Counted from the stretch's first letter, positions 1 to 8,933 are shown. The stretch is 44,923 nucleotides of DNA from an uncultured Peptococcaceae bacterium (GCA_902492275.1 CABUKW010000008.1:1-44923); one strand, 5' to 3'. Notes: generated by a model from the letters alone, not told the origin. Made by a program: numbers and translations.

Positions 1-1
1 G

Positions 2-895
2 GGCCTTTTGGCTTCTGGACTTTTGGTGGCTGGTTGCAGTTATTGGCTGTTACGGCCTGTGCGGGAATTGAATAAGGCCGCGCAGGATTTAGCGGCCGGC
101 AGCTATGAGCAGCGTGTGTCTGTAAAGGGCAACGATGAAATTAGCAGTTTAGCTCAGCAATTTAACCGCATGGCCGACGAAATCGAAGGCAGAATGGAGC
201 AATTACAGTTAGAAAGTGTGCGGCAGCAACGGTTTGTGGATAATCTGACCCATGAGTCGCGCACGCCGTTGACTTCGATTATTGGCTATGCGGAGCTGTT
301 ACAGAAAATGGATTATGAACCGGCTATCTTTGAAAAAGGTTTGCAGTATATATACACCGAAGGTAAGCGCATGCTGAATTTAAACAATATGCTGCTGGAC
401 TTGACTTTTTACCGGGAGAAAAATTTTGAATTGCTTCCGCAGCCGGTTTTGCCTATCTGCCGAGAAGTGCAGGAATTGACAGCGGTACGGGCGGCAGAAC
501 ATGCTATTACCATTCAGATTTGTGGTGAAGATTTGGTGCTGCCTTTAGAAAAAGATTTGTTGAAAAGTTTATTGATGAATTTAGTGGATAATGCGATTAA
601 AGCCAGCCCAGAAGGCAGTATCATTATGATTGGCATAGCTGTGGAGAAAACTCGAAAGTTGTTATATGTACAGGATTTTGGCCGCGGGATGGAGCCAAAA
701 GAGCTGGAAAAAATCAAAGAGCCCTTTTATCGGGTGGATAAAGCCCGTTCTCGTAAAGATGGCGGCGTGGGTCTTGGCGTGACCATTTGCAATCAAATTG
801 CTCACACGCTGCAGGGTTCCTTACAATATGAAAGTGAATTGGGCAGAGGAACCATTGCAAAAATTTATTTTACGGATGAGGTAACAAAAAGTTAA
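2..895 (+). CDS. Sensor histidine kinase, 5'-truncated by the window edge
   Basis: C-terminal part of a membrane sensor kinase. The frame is already open at base 2, so the true start lies outside the window. The first residues look like the end of a membrane helix, followed by a HAMP linker (RPVRELNKAAQDLAAG). The HisKA box NLTHESRTPLT carries the phosphoacceptor His near base 251; the residue after HE is Ser, where most relatives have Leu. The ATPase domain shows an N box (NLVDNAIKAS), a G1 box (DFGRGM) and a G2 box (GVGLGVTICNQI). It should autophosphorylate and pass phosphate to a response regulator probably encoded just upstream. The signal sensed cannot be read because the sensor part is missing. 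The family is clear. Confidence 0.93.
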   Translation, partial: GLLASGLLVAGCSYWLLRPVRELNKAAQDLAAGSYEQRVSVKGNDEISSLAQQFNRMADEIEGRMEQLQLESVRQQRFVDNLTHESRTPLTSIIGYAELLQKMDYEPAIFEKGLQYIYTEGKRMLNLNNMLLDLTFYREKNFELLPQPVLPICREVQELTAVRAAEHAITIQICGEDLVLPLEKDLLKSLLMNLVDNAIKASPEGSIIMIGIAVEKTRKLLYVQDFGRGMEPKELEKIKEPFYRVDKARSRKDGGVGLGVTICNQIAHTLQGSLQYESELGRGTIAKIYFTDEVTKS

Positions 896-956
896 CGGTT
901 ATTTTACAATTTTGTTACAGAGATGATGTTACTTTTTGAATAATGGCTGCTATGAT
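891..956 (+). promoter_or_regulatory. Promoter with TTAC-type direct repeats, upstream of the lipoprotein gene
   Basis: A good -10 (TATGAT, 951-956) has only a weak -35 (GTTACT, 928-933) 17 bases upstream. Four related hexamers precede or overlap it: GTTAAC (891), TTTACA (903), GTTACA (914) and GTTACT (928), at steps of 12, 11 and 14 bases. Repeats at about one helical turn are typical of OmpR/PhoB-family response regulator sites. Control by the partner of the kinase upstream is an inference. Confidence 0.5.
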
Positions 957-1000
957 AAATTTACAGCAAAGAGCTGTGAACATTTGAGGAGGCGTTTTAA

Positions 1001-1306
1001 ATGAAAATGAAAAAATTAGTAGCTGGTGTATTATGTTTAGGTTTGGCCACATTTGCTCTGACCGGTTGTGGCGGTAAAGATGATACTGCTGCAGATCAAA
1101 ATCAGGATCAACAGCAGCAGGTCGAACAGCAGGATCAGAATGCAGAAGCTCAAAATGGGGCTGATGCCAACGCTGATGTAGATGCCAATGCTGAAGTTGA
1201 CCAAAATGCTGATGCTAATGCAGATGTAAATGCGGAAGCTGACCAGAATACCGATGCCAACGCAGACCAAAATGCCGATGCAGGCGCTGAAAACGAAGCA
1301 CAGTAG
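1001..1306 (+). CDS. Small lipoprotein with Asp/Asn/Ala/Gln-rich repetitive tail
   Basis: A 101-residue protein with a lipoprotein signal peptide: basic start, hydrophobic core and lipobox LTGC with the acylated Cys at residue 23. Everything after the lipobox is low-complexity and acidic, built from imperfect NADANAD / DVNAEAD-like units with a Gln-rich stretch near residues 34-45. No enzymatic domain is visible. It should be anchored to the outer face of the cytoplasmic membrane as a disordered, negatively charged tether. Cation binding or envelope sensing is possible but not shown. AGGAGG at 987-992 fixes the ATG. It follows the sensor kinase by 105 bases and has its own promoter. Family unknown. 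Confidence 0.85.
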   Translation: MKMKKLVAGVLCLGLATFALTGCGGKDDTAADQNQDQQQQVEQQDQNAEAQNGADANADVDANAEVDQNADANADVNAEADQNTDANADQNADAGAENEAQ

Positions 1307-1329
1307 AATTGACTGCGTAGAAATTGTGG

Positions 1330-1370
1330 AAAGAGACTGTTGTATCCCTTTGATGCAAGAGTCTCTTTTT
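1330..1370 (+). terminator. Rho-independent terminator after the lipoprotein gene
   Basis: AAGAGACT (1331-1338) pairs with AGTCTCTT (1360-1367), and the stem runs into a T tract. The 165 bases from here to the helicase start are AT-rich; I see no gene there and no convincing promoter. Confidence 0.8.
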
Positions 1371-1535
1371 GTTATCACATAAAAATAGATTGTATAAATA
1401 ATATTAAAGGGAAAAAAATTGTATTTTTTCCTGAACTCATTTAAACTGAAGAATAGTGATTTTTTACCGTCAAAAATTACCGTGTTGTTTGATTCTTATT
1501 TCATTCGTTAGAAAAGAGATACTAGGAGGTATCTG

Positions 1536-3089
1536 ATGTTAAATTTTGAAGCATTAAATTTGAAAGAAGAAATTTTGAAAGCCATTCAGGACATGGGGTT
1601 CACAGAAGCAACGCCTATTCAGGAGCAAGCGATTCCCATTGCGCTTACTGGGCAGGATGTAATTGGACAGGCACAGACAGGAACCGGAAAAACGGCGGCC
1701 TTTGCCATTCCCTTTCTGCAATTAATCAGTGACGACCCTGTTGTGCAGGTTTTAATATTGACGCCTACCAGAGAGCTTTGCATGCAGGTAGAAAAAGAAG
1801 TAAAAAAATTGAGCAAATATTTACGTTTGAAATCGGTTGCTGTTTATGGCGGACAGGATATTACCCGCCAAATTCGAGAATTAAAGGCCCGTCCGCAAAT
1901 TATTGTGGCTACACCGGGACGGTTGATGGATCATATGAATCGGAGAACCATTCGGTTAGACCATTTGAAAATGGTGGTGCTGGATGAGGCCGATGAAATG
2001 CTGAATATGGGATTTTTAGAAGACATTGAAACCATTTTAAGCGCATGTCCAGAAGAACGGCAGACCATGATGTTTTCCGCCACGATGAAGGATGAGATTA
2101 AAGCCATTGCCAATAAATTTATGAAAGCGCCTCAGTTAGTAAAGGTAAAAGCCCAAGAGTTGACAGTACCGGCTATTGAACAGCAGTATTTTGAAGTGCC
2201 AGAACAGGAAAAATTCAAACTGCTGTGCCGTTTGCTGGATATTCATAATCCAGAGCTGGCCATGATTTTTGGCCGTACCAAGCGTCGGGTGGACGAGTTG
2301 ACCGAAGCGTTGCAAAAGCTAGGCTATCAGGCGGAAGGACTGCACGGTGATTTGACACAGAGGCACCGCGATATTGTAATGAATAAATTCCGCAACGGAC
2401 AAATTCATATTCTGGTAGCTACTGATGTGGCAGCTAGAGGGTTGGATATTACCGGCGTTACCCATGTATTCAATTTTGATTTACCACAGGAAATAGACAG
2501 TTATGTACACCGTATCGGCCGTACTGGTCGGGCTGGTAAGGAAGGGTTGGCGCTTACCTTTGTGGAACCTAGAGAATTCGCTCATTTGAAAACCATTGAA
2601 AAAACCATTCAGCGGAAACTGGTGAAAACCAAGTTGCCTTCTGCACAAGATAGCCGGCAGAAAAAGCAGGACATTTTATATGGCAAGATCGTGGCGGCAA
2701 TCAAAGAGGGCAACGTACTCAATTATCAGGAGTTGGCCAACGATTTAATTCAGGAATATGGCAGCGTAGATGTACTGGCTGCTGTATTGGAATTGATGGC
2801 TGGAGATAGCGGTCATGAAGCAGAGGTGGCAGAGGTGCATCTGACTGCAGAACGACCAATTCATGTGAAATATCCCAATGACCGCAAAGGTGGCAGAACT
2901 CGAGGCGCGGCGAATGGTGGCAACCGACGTGGCGATAGCCGCAGTAATCGTTATAATAGCAGCAAAGATAAACGCTATCAGAAAGATTTTATGGCGAAGA
3001 AAGACTACGCCAATAAGGCAGGAAAAAATAAAACCTACAGCCGCGATGGGAAAAAGGGCTATAAAAATACCAAAAAAGCAGCAGAATAA
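1536..3089 (+). CDS. DEAD-box ATP-dependent RNA helicase (CshA/DeaD type)
   Basis: A 517-residue helicase with all family motifs in order: Q motif in the first 35 residues, motif I AQTGTGKT (46-53), Ia PTREL, Ib TPGRL, II DEAD (near 150), III SAT, V ARGLD and VI HRIGRTGRAG. The last 60 or so residues are rich in Lys, Arg, Gly and Asn, a disordered RNA-binding tail as in CshA-type proteins. It should unwind RNA duplexes in ribosome assembly, mRNA decay or cold adaptation. AGGAGG lies 5 bases before the ATG. thiI follows after 18 bases, so the two are probably co-transcribed. The general function is sure; the exact orthologue (cshA, cshB or deaD) is not. Confidence 0.96.
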   Translation: MLNFEALNLKEEILKAIQDMGFTEATPIQEQAIPIALTGQDVIGQAQTGTGKTAAFAIPFLQLISDDPVVQVLILTPTRELCMQVEKEVKKLSKYLRLKSVAVYGGQDITRQIRELKARPQIIVATPGRLMDHMNRRTIRLDHLKMVVLDEADEMLNMGFLEDIETILSACPEERQTMMFSATMKDEIKAIANKFMKAPQLVKVKAQELTVPAIEQQYFEVPEQEKFKLLCRLLDIHNPELAMIFGRTKRRVDELTEALQKLGYQAEGLHGDLTQRHRDIVMNKFRNGQIHILVATDVAARGLDITGVTHVFNFDLPQEIDSYVHRIGRTGRAGKEGLALTFVEPREFAHLKTIEKTIQRKLVKTKLPSAQDSRQKKQDILYGKIVAAIKEGNVLNYQELANDLIQEYGSVDVLAAVLELMAGDSGHEAEVAEVHLTAERPIHVKYPNDRKGGRTRGAANGGNRRGDSRSNRYNSSKDKRYQKDFMAKKDYANKAGKNKTYSRDGKKGYKNTKKAAE

Positions 3090-3107
3090 TTGCAGGAGAG
3101 AGCCAAG

Positions 3108-4334
3108 ATGTATGATCACATTGTTATCCGATACGCTGAAATTGCACTGAAGGGAAAAAATCAAAAGGACTTTTTAAACCGACTCATTCATAATATCAAA
3201 GAACAGGTAAAGACGGATCTGGATTTTTCTCCAGTGATTGAACGGGAACAGGGCCGGTTATACTTAAAGCTGGAGGGACAAAGCCCGGAAATTTTTTATG
3301 ATTCGTTGAATCATGTATTTGGCATTTCTTCGTATAGTCCGGCACGGAAAACCACTTTAGAACTGGAGGAAATCAAAGCAACGGCGATGGAAGAACTGGA
3401 AGCAGCCATGCATGGACCATGTAAATTCCGTGTCAGTGTCAAGCGGGCTAATAAACAGTTTCCAATAGCTTCTCCGGAGATGCAGCAGATTATCGCCGCC
3501 CACATGCTAAAAAACATTGCAGGCTTAAAAGCGGATTTGCATTGCTATGACATTGATTTATTATTAGAAATTCGTTCGGATGGGACTTATATTTATACTC
3601 GCAGTTATCCTGGTCTGCGAGGTCTGCCCGTTGGCAGCAGCGGACGGGGCGTAGTGCTGTTATCCGGTGGTATTGATAGTCCGGTGGCTGGTTGGTTGGC
3701 CATGAAACGGGGCGTTACAATTGAAGCAGTCCATTTTCATAGCTATCCCTATACCAGCGAAAAAGCCAAAGAGAAGGTATTGGAATTGGCTAAGCGGATG
3801 GCCAAATATTCTAACCGCGTGGTGGTGCATATGGTACCTTTTACGAAAATTCAGGAGGAAATTGCCCATTACTGCCACGATAATATGCGCATTCCTATTA
3901 TGCGGCGGATTATGGTGCGCATTGCTGAAGAAATTGCTCGGCAGCGGGATTGCTTAGCTATTTTCACCGGTGATAATTTAGGTCAAGTTGCCAGTCAAAC
4001 AATGGAAAGTATTTATGCGATTAATCAGGTCGCTGGTATGCCTATTTTGCGACCGTGCATTACCATGGAAAAAGAGGAAATTGTGCGGTTGGCACAACAG
4101 ATAGATACCTATGAAACCTCTATTTTGCCTTATGAAGATTGCTGTACGGTTTTTGTGCCGAAGGAACCAAAAACTCGGCCTAAAGTAGAGGCTTGCGAAA
4201 AAGAAGAAGCCAAGTTGGATTTGCCTGCACTGGTGGCTGATGCAGTGGCCAATACGGAACGAATTATTATGTATGGAAAAGATAAGCCAGAGCGGCAGGG
4301 CAACAAAGAAGATCATGGTGGCGCTCTGCAGTAG
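3108..4334 (+). CDS. thiI: tRNA 4-thiouridine synthase ThiI
   Basis: A 408-residue ThiI. It adenylates U8 of tRNA and transfers sulfur to make s4U, and in many bacteria it also supplies sulfur for the thiazole of thiamine. An N-terminal ferredoxin-like region and a THUMP domain cover roughly residues 1-170. The PP-loop SGGIDSP lies at about residue 186. The protein ends shortly after EDCCTVFVPKEPKTRP and has no rhodanese domain, as is usual in Bacillota, so persulfide must come from a partner cysteine desulfurase. An in-frame TTG at 3090 is rejected because AGGAG (3094-3098) sits just before the ATG at 3108. Confidence 0.96.
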   Translation: MYDHIVIRYAEIALKGKNQKDFLNRLIHNIKEQVKTDLDFSPVIEREQGRLYLKLEGQSPEIFYDSLNHVFGISSYSPARKTTLELEEIKATAMEELEAAMHGPCKFRVSVKRANKQFPIASPEMQQIIAAHMLKNIAGLKADLHCYDIDLLLEIRSDGTYIYTRSYPGLRGLPVGSSGRGVVLLSGGIDSPVAGWLAMKRGVTIEAVHFHSYPYTSEKAKEKVLELAKRMAKYSNRVVVHMVPFTKIQEEIAHYCHDNMRIPIMRRIMVRIAEEIARQRDCLAIFTGDNLGQVASQTMESIYAINQVAGMPILRPCITMEKEEIVRLAQQIDTYETSILPYEDCCTVFVPKEPKTRPKVEACEKEEAKLDLPALVADAVANTERIIMYGKDKPERQGNKEDHGGALQ

Positions 4335-4390
4335 TATACCGTGAAACATAAAAAAATAAGAGTTTATGTCGCCAGGCAAGCTGTTTGCCT

Positions 4391-4432
4391 AAAAAATGGA
4401 CTGCCAGCAAAAAGCATGGCAGTCCATTTTTT
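4391..4432. terminator. Bidirectional terminator between thiI and the 43-residue membrane protein gene
   Basis: A perfect 16-base inverted repeat (4391-4406 against 4417-4432) with a 10-base loop. It has A6 at one end and T6 at the other, so it can end transcripts on either strand. Its right edge overlaps the stop codon of the minus-strand small gene by two bases. Confidence 0.9.
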
Positions 4433-4562
4433 AGTAGCCTGTTGCCATCCACATACCCAGCCAGAAAATCAAAGCGATAGCTGCGATATGCAGAATCCAC
4501 CAACCTGGCCGCAAGAAAGCCCAGGTTCCAAGATGGCGGTCATTTTTTCCGATTTGATCCAT
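4431..4562 (-). CDS. 43-residue single-span membrane protein (unknown)
   Basis: A small gene found by reading the minus strand. The product begins MDQIGKNDRHLGTWAFLRPG, then has a helix of about 20 hydrophobic residues (WWILHIAAIALIFWLGMW) and ends MATGY. AAGGAG lies about 10 bases before the ATG, and the stop falls at the edge of a strong bidirectional terminator, as expected for a real monocistronic small gene. The N-terminus is polar and charged, with a single hydrophobic span. I do not recognise a function. It may be a small membrane regulator or an accessory subunit. The match of ribosome site, frame, helix and terminator makes a chance ORF unlikely. Confidence 0.72.
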   Translation of the reverse strand: MDQIGKNDRHLGTWAFLRPGWWILHIAAIALIFWLGMWMATGY

Positions 4563-4683
4563 GAAATTCACGCTCCTTGTTGCTTAGTATAAGGAAAACA
4601 AGATTTTTTATACTGGGAAAATTTATAAAACTAACATATCGATGTGCAGGAAAACGGTTATGAAGTAAAGTGAGGGAATTTTT

Positions 4684-5175
4684 ATGCCAATGTTTCGAGA
4701 AGTAGAAAATAGAGGTATTCCATGTCATCTGTTTGGATATATTTTAGATGCTGAAGAAAACAGTGGATTTTTTGAAAATCAGGATATTTATTTTTCTGCT
4801 CTGGGTGATGGGGCAGCAGAATTAGAAATTCCAGTAGCGCCCATGCATTATAACAGCATGGAAATTGTGCATGGCGGCGTATTGGCCGGTTTATTGGATT
4901 CGGCTATGGGCATGGCGCTGCTTACCAAAAATAAAGCTGGCGTTACAACATCTATGAGCATTCATTATTTAAAAAGCGCTAAAAAGGGCGATGTGCTGCG
5001 GGCAAAGGCCACTGTTGTTCGCAATGGCCGCACGATGGTCTATTGTGAGGCCAAGATTTTTAATCAACGGGAGGAAGTATTGGCCATTGGGCAAGGTGCT
5101 TTTTTAGTTCAGATTGACGATTTTGTACAGGTCTATGCCGCCAAGCTGCGCGCACAGGACGTCCAAGAACAATAA
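4684..5175 (+). CDS. Hotdog-fold thioesterase, PaaI family
   Basis: A 163-residue hotdog protein. The signature is HGGVLAGLLDSAMGMAL, the long central helix of PaaI/YigI-like acyl-CoA thioesterases, with HGG and the downstream Asp as active-site residues. The strand TSMSIHYLKSAKKGD and the following strands complete the fold. It should hydrolyse a CoA thioester, probably aryl- or short-acyl-CoA, in the cytoplasm; the substrate cannot be predicted. GTGAGGG precedes the ATG. The SNF2-type gene starts 12 bases after the stop with its ribosome site touching the stop codon, so the two are co-transcribed although no functional link is obvious. Confidence 0.88.
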   Translation: MPMFREVENRGIPCHLFGYILDAEENSGFFENQDIYFSALGDGAAELEIPVAPMHYNSMEIVHGGVLAGLLDSAMGMALLTKNKAGVTTSMSIHYLKSAKKGDVLRAKATVVRNGRTMVYCEAKIFNQREEVLAIGQGAFLVQIDDFVQVYAAKLRAQDVQEQ

Positions 5176-5187
5176 AGGAGGCAAAGC

Positions 5188-8100
5188 ATGTCTTATACCA
5201 TACCAATTGATGTATTGAAGCAAAATAGTACGAAAGCCGCTTATGAGCGGGGCATGCGGGTTTATCAACAAGGATTGGTAGAAGATGTAGAGGCAGAACT
5301 TCAAAAAGATACGATTGTCATTTCCGCTGATATTTTGTCCTCAAAGCAGGTTGAATATTATCGGACCGAGTTGGTTTATTCTTTTAAAACAAAAAAGCTG
5401 GTGGAAACTTATTGCGACTGTCCCGCTTTCTTTGAGTATGGTGGTCTATGTAAGCACTGTCTTGCTTTAGCTTTAAAGTATAATCGGCTGGTCAATGAGA
5501 GGGCATTTTCATTTTTGCCCAGCTCTAATGGTCAGCAGCAGACATCGCAGGCGTTACAGCTGGTTATGCAACAGAAAGCCACGAAGGCAGCAGCTCGTTA
5601 CCAAAGTGAAGCCAAGCAGATTTTATCTGAGCCTGTACATCTGTTACCTATATTGGAATGCAGTCGGCAGCACGGTCAGTGGTCGGTGCAGTTTAAAATT
5701 GGCACGCCTGCCCATTATTATGTGTTAAAGAATTTGAACCAATTTGTGGTGGACTTGGAACAGGAGAAAACGGTGTCCTACGGTAAAAAGTTATGTTTTG
5801 CGCATAGGCGGACGGCTTTCGCCAGCCAGGCCATGCCCTTGCTGGATTTGATTATAGAGCATATTTTGACGGAAAGAAATTTTCGTCAAAATATATATGG
5901 CTATTATTATGCTGGCGTTCAGACGAAACGGGATATGTTGCTGACCACGGCAAATTTATTTCGGCTGCTGCGCGCCATGCCTGATGGCAAGATTTTGGTG
6001 AATTCGCAGGAAACTTATACAATCACGGAAATGGCGGCGCCATTGGTACCAATTCGTTTAGACAAGAAAAAGGGCGGTTATCAGTTAACCTTGCCGCCCT
6101 TGCAGCTTTTGCAGGACGGAAAGCAGTATTGTCTGGTACAGAAAGGCAGCTTTACCTTTTGTGGCGCTGAATTTGCAGAGGCGTTGCAGATGCTGACAGA
6201 TTTGAGTTCGATAAATCAGCAGCAATCTTATTTTGTGGCAGAGACCGATTTAAAAGTTTTTTGTGCCACGATGTTGCCCGCTTTGTTAAAATGTAGCAAT
6301 GTGGAACTGGAGGGTTTGGAAGATTACCGACCCGAGCCCTGTCAGCTGCGTGTTTATTTGGACGATGACGGATCTCAGATTCTTTGTCGGGCAGAAGCCT
6401 GGTATGGTCAACAGAAATTTTTTCTGAATGAACAGATACCAGAAGAGGCCTCGCGGGATTTAGAGGTAGAATATGGGCTTCGATCTGTACTGGAACAATA
6501 TTTTTCAGCATGGAATTCTTATGGCGAATTATATTTTTCAAATCAGGATGATGCCCGCTTGTATCAGCTTTTAACGGAAGGTTTGACTCGCATTGGTCAG
6601 TTGGCCGAGCTGTATCTGTCGGATCGTATGAAACATATTCAGATACAGCCGCAGCCCAAGCTGCAAATCGGCGTGCGGATAAACGGCGGTCTGCTGGATG
6701 TCGATATTGATGCAGAACGTCTGCCAAAGCAGGAGCTGCAGGGACTTTTAAACAGCTATCGGCAACGACGCAAATACTATCGCATGAAAAATGGCGATTT
6801 TTTGCAATTAGAAGAAGGTTCTTTGACAACGTTAGCCGAATTGGCCGATGGATTAGAGGTTTCCAGTCATGCTTTAGAGCATGGGCATTTACAGGCGCCT
6901 GTCTATCAGGCTTATTATGTGGATCAGGTTTTGCGGGAAGGCGGGGAGCAGCTGACTGTACAGCGGAACGCAGATTTTCGCAGTATGATTCGTAACTTAA
7001 AATATTATGAAGATAGCGATGACGAGGTTCCCGCAGGTTTGACTACCACTCTGCGTCAATATCAGCAGGCTGGCTATCAATGGTTGATGACCTTGACGCG
7101 CATGGGGCTAGGTGGTATTTTGGCTGATGATATGGGTTTAGGAAAAACAGTGCAGGTGATAGCTATGCTTTTAGCCCATCAGGAGAAGCTGTTGCAGAAA
7201 CCGGCTCTGATTATTACGCCAGCTTCCTTGGTGTATAACTGGGAGAGTGAAATTCATCGTTTCGCGCCAACTTTAACGGTGTGCAGTATCACCGGCACAG
7301 CGGCAGAGCGGCATCAGCTTTTGCAGCAAATGACAGCGCAGATTTGGCTGACGTCTTATGATTTATTAAAGCGGGATGTAGATTACTATACACGGTCCTT
7401 TTCTTTTTGTATTATCGACGAGGCGCAGAATATCAAAAATCATTCTACCAAAGCTGCTAAAGCCGTAAAAGCAATACAGTCCGATAATCGTTTTGCCTTG
7501 ACGGGTACGCCGATTGAGAATCGTTTGTCGGAATTATGGAGCATTTTTGATTTCCTTCTGCCCGGGATTTTGGGCCATTATGAAGTCTTTCGACAGCGTT
7601 ATGAAATTGCGATTATACAGGGGCAGGATGAAGTTGCCTTGAAACGGCTGCAAAAAATGATACAGCCTTTTCTTTTGCGTCGCTTAAAACAGGATGTATT
7701 GAAAGATTTGCCGGAAAAAATAGAAACCATTGTGTATTCTAAGATGGAAACAGCGCAACGGGAACTTTACATTGCCAATTTGCAGCGGGTACTAGATGGC
7801 CTGCAGAAAAAATCGGATGCTGAAGTACAGAGCGAAAAGCTGCAAATTTTGGCAGAATTGACCCGGTTGCGGCAGTTGTGCTGTGATCCGTCGTTGTTGT
7901 ATGAAAACTATAACGGCGGCTCCGCCAAGCTGGATACTTGTATGGAATTGATTGACAATGCCCTGCAAAGTGGCAGCAAGGTGCTGGTGTTTTCCCAGTT
8001 TACCACCATGCTGGACCGCATCCGTCAGCGCTTGGAAGCGCAGCATATCGCCAGCTTTACCTTAATTGGCGCTACCAGCAAAGAAAAGCGAGCCGAGTTG

Positions 8101-8436
8101 GTGCAGCGTTTTAATAAAAATGATGAAGCCTCTGTCTTTTTAATTTCACTGAAGGCTGGCGGCACAGGCTTAAACCTGACAGCAGCCAGCGTTGTTATTC
8201 ACGTAGACCCCTGGTGGAACGCTGCAGCCCAGGAGCAAGCTACCGATAGAGCGCACCGTATTGGACAAAAAAAGGCCGTAAATGTGTTTAAACTGATTAC
8301 AAAAGATACCATTGAAGAAAAAATCCAGGCATTGCAGGAGCAAAAGCTGGCACTGAGTCATTCTGTGATTGGTGCGCAGGGAATGTCGATAGCCAGTCTT
8401 AACAAAGATGAAATTCTGGAAATTTTACAGAGTTGA
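5188..8436 (+). CDS. SWIM zinc-finger SNF2-family helicase/ATPase
   Basis: A 1082-residue double-stranded DNA translocase. A SWIM zinc finger lies near residues 76-92 (CDCPAFFEYGGLCKHC). A long middle region is specific to bacterial SNF2 proteins. The SNF2 ATPase begins near residue 615 with Walker A DDMGLGKT (about 645), the Walker B variant DEAQ (about 746), and TGTPIENRLSELWSIFDFL. The C-terminal helicase lobe ends with DPWWNAAAQ and DRAHRIGQ. Bacterial proteins of this build (HepA/RapA-like or YwqA-like) are thought to remodel protein-nucleic acid complexes; the substrate is not known. All catalytic motifs are intact. AAAGGAGG precedes the ATG. Confidence 0.95.
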   Translation: MSYTIPIDVLKQNSTKAAYERGMRVYQQGLVEDVEAELQKDTIVISADILSSKQVEYYRTELVYSFKTKKLVETYCDCPAFFEYGGLCKHCLALALKYNRLVNERAFSFLPSSNGQQQTSQALQLVMQQKATKAAARYQSEAKQILSEPVHLLPILECSRQHGQWSVQFKIGTPAHYYVLKNLNQFVVDLEQEKTVSYGKKLCFAHRRTAFASQAMPLLDLIIEHILTERNFRQNIYGYYYAGVQTKRDMLLTTANLFRLLRAMPDGKILVNSQETYTITEMAAPLVPIRLDKKKGGYQLTLPPLQLLQDGKQYCLVQKGSFTFCGAEFAEALQMLTDLSSINQQQSYFVAETDLKVFCATMLPALLKCSNVELEGLEDYRPEPCQLRVYLDDDGSQILCRAEAWYGQQKFFLNEQIPEEASRDLEVEYGLRSVLEQYFSAWNSYGELYFSNQDDARLYQLLTEGLTRIGQLAELYLSDRMKHIQIQPQPKLQIGVRINGGLLDVDIDAERLPKQELQGLLNSYRQRRKYYRMKNGDFLQLEEGSLTTLAELADGLEVSSHALEHGHLQAPVYQAYYVDQVLREGGEQLTVQRNADFRSMIRNLKYYEDSDDEVPAGLTTTLRQYQQAGYQWLMTLTRMGLGGILADDMGLGKTVQVIAMLLAHQEKLLQKPALIITPASLVYNWESEIHRFAPTLTVCSITGTAAERHQLLQQMTAQIWLTSYDLLKRDVDYYTRSFSFCIIDEAQNIKNHSTKAAKAVKAIQSDNRFALTGTPIENRLSELWSIFDFLLPGILGHYEVFRQRYEIAIIQGQDEVALKRLQKMIQPFLLRRLKQDVLKDLPEKIETIVYSKMETAQRELYIANLQRVLDGLQKKSDAEVQSEKLQILAELTRLRQLCCDPSLLYENYNGGSAKLDTCMELIDNALQSGSKVLVFSQFTTMLDRIRQRLEAQHIASFTLIGATSKEKRAELVQRFNKNDEASVFLISLKAGGTGLNLTAASVVIHVDPWWNAAAQEQATDRAHRIGQKKAVNVFKLITKDTIEEKIQALQEQKLALSHSVIGAQGMSIASLNKDEILEILQS

Positions 8437-8588
8437 GTAGTCTACAGTTAATAACGCTTCAAATTTGATGACGAAATCTAGAGTTTATTATGTTTTATAC
8501 ACTTACAGTCTTGCGGAACCTCTCGAGGCTGTTTATCCGCTATGTCTTTTTTACTTTTTGAAACATTGTATACAGTTTATATCTATGA

Positions 8589-8617
8589 TTGCTTTTTGCT
8601 GATAGCTATATTATAAT
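8589..8617 (+). promoter_or_regulatory. SigA-type promoter of the ACT/UPF0210 operon
   Basis: TTGCTT (8589-8594), 17-base spacer, TATAAT (8612-8617). GGAGGT follows at 8634-8639. Nothing else stands out in the 212-base gap after the SNF2-type gene. Confidence 0.75.
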
Positions 8618-8648
8618 AAAAGCACTATAATTTGGAGGTTTATAAACG

Positions 8649-8933
8649 ATGGAAACAAATACAAACCGTGTTGTGGTAACAGTTGTGGGAAAAGATAAAA
8701 AAGGGATTATTGCTGCAGTATCGGGCGCCTTGGCTGAGTGGGAGGTCAATATTCTGGATATCAGTCAGACCATTTTGCAGGAATTTTTCACCATGATTAT
8801 GATTGTAGATTTGGCGGAGGCAACGGTCAGCTTCAGCCAACTGCGGGAGCAGTTGGGCGTGTTGGGGCAGAAGTATGGGGTGGTAATTTCCTGCCAGCAT
8901 GAAGAAATTTTTCAGTACATGCACCGGATTTAA
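8649..8933 (+). CDS. ACT domain protein, UPF0237 family
   Basis: A 94-residue protein that is essentially one ACT domain: VVVTVVGKDKKGIIAAVSGALAEW, then VNILDISQTILQEFFTMIMIVDL, a beta-alpha-beta-beta-alpha-beta pattern. ACT domains bind amino acids or other small ligands and usually control a partner enzyme. The next gene starts 12 bases later and encodes the UPF0210 protein that commonly accompanies this family, so it is probably a ligand-sensing partner of that protein. The ligand is unknown. Confidence 0.92.
   Translation: METNTNRVVVTVVGKDKKGIIAAVSGALAEWEVNILDISQTILQEFFTMIMIVDLAEATVSFSQLREQLGVLGQKYGVVISCQHEEIFQYMHRI

Noticed and set aside
1037..1378. 113-residue reading frame opposite the lipoprotein gene
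   Set aside because: It is the reverse of the repeat-rich gene, has no ribosome site, and crosses the terminator.
4341..4592. 83-residue plus-strand frame after thiI
   Set aside because: It runs through the terminator and antisense to the 43-residue membrane protein; no ribosome site.
6152..6829. 225-residue minus-strand frame inside the SNF2-type gene
   Set aside because: Long, but it is the shadow of a clearly coding region and lacks a ribosome site and any domain.
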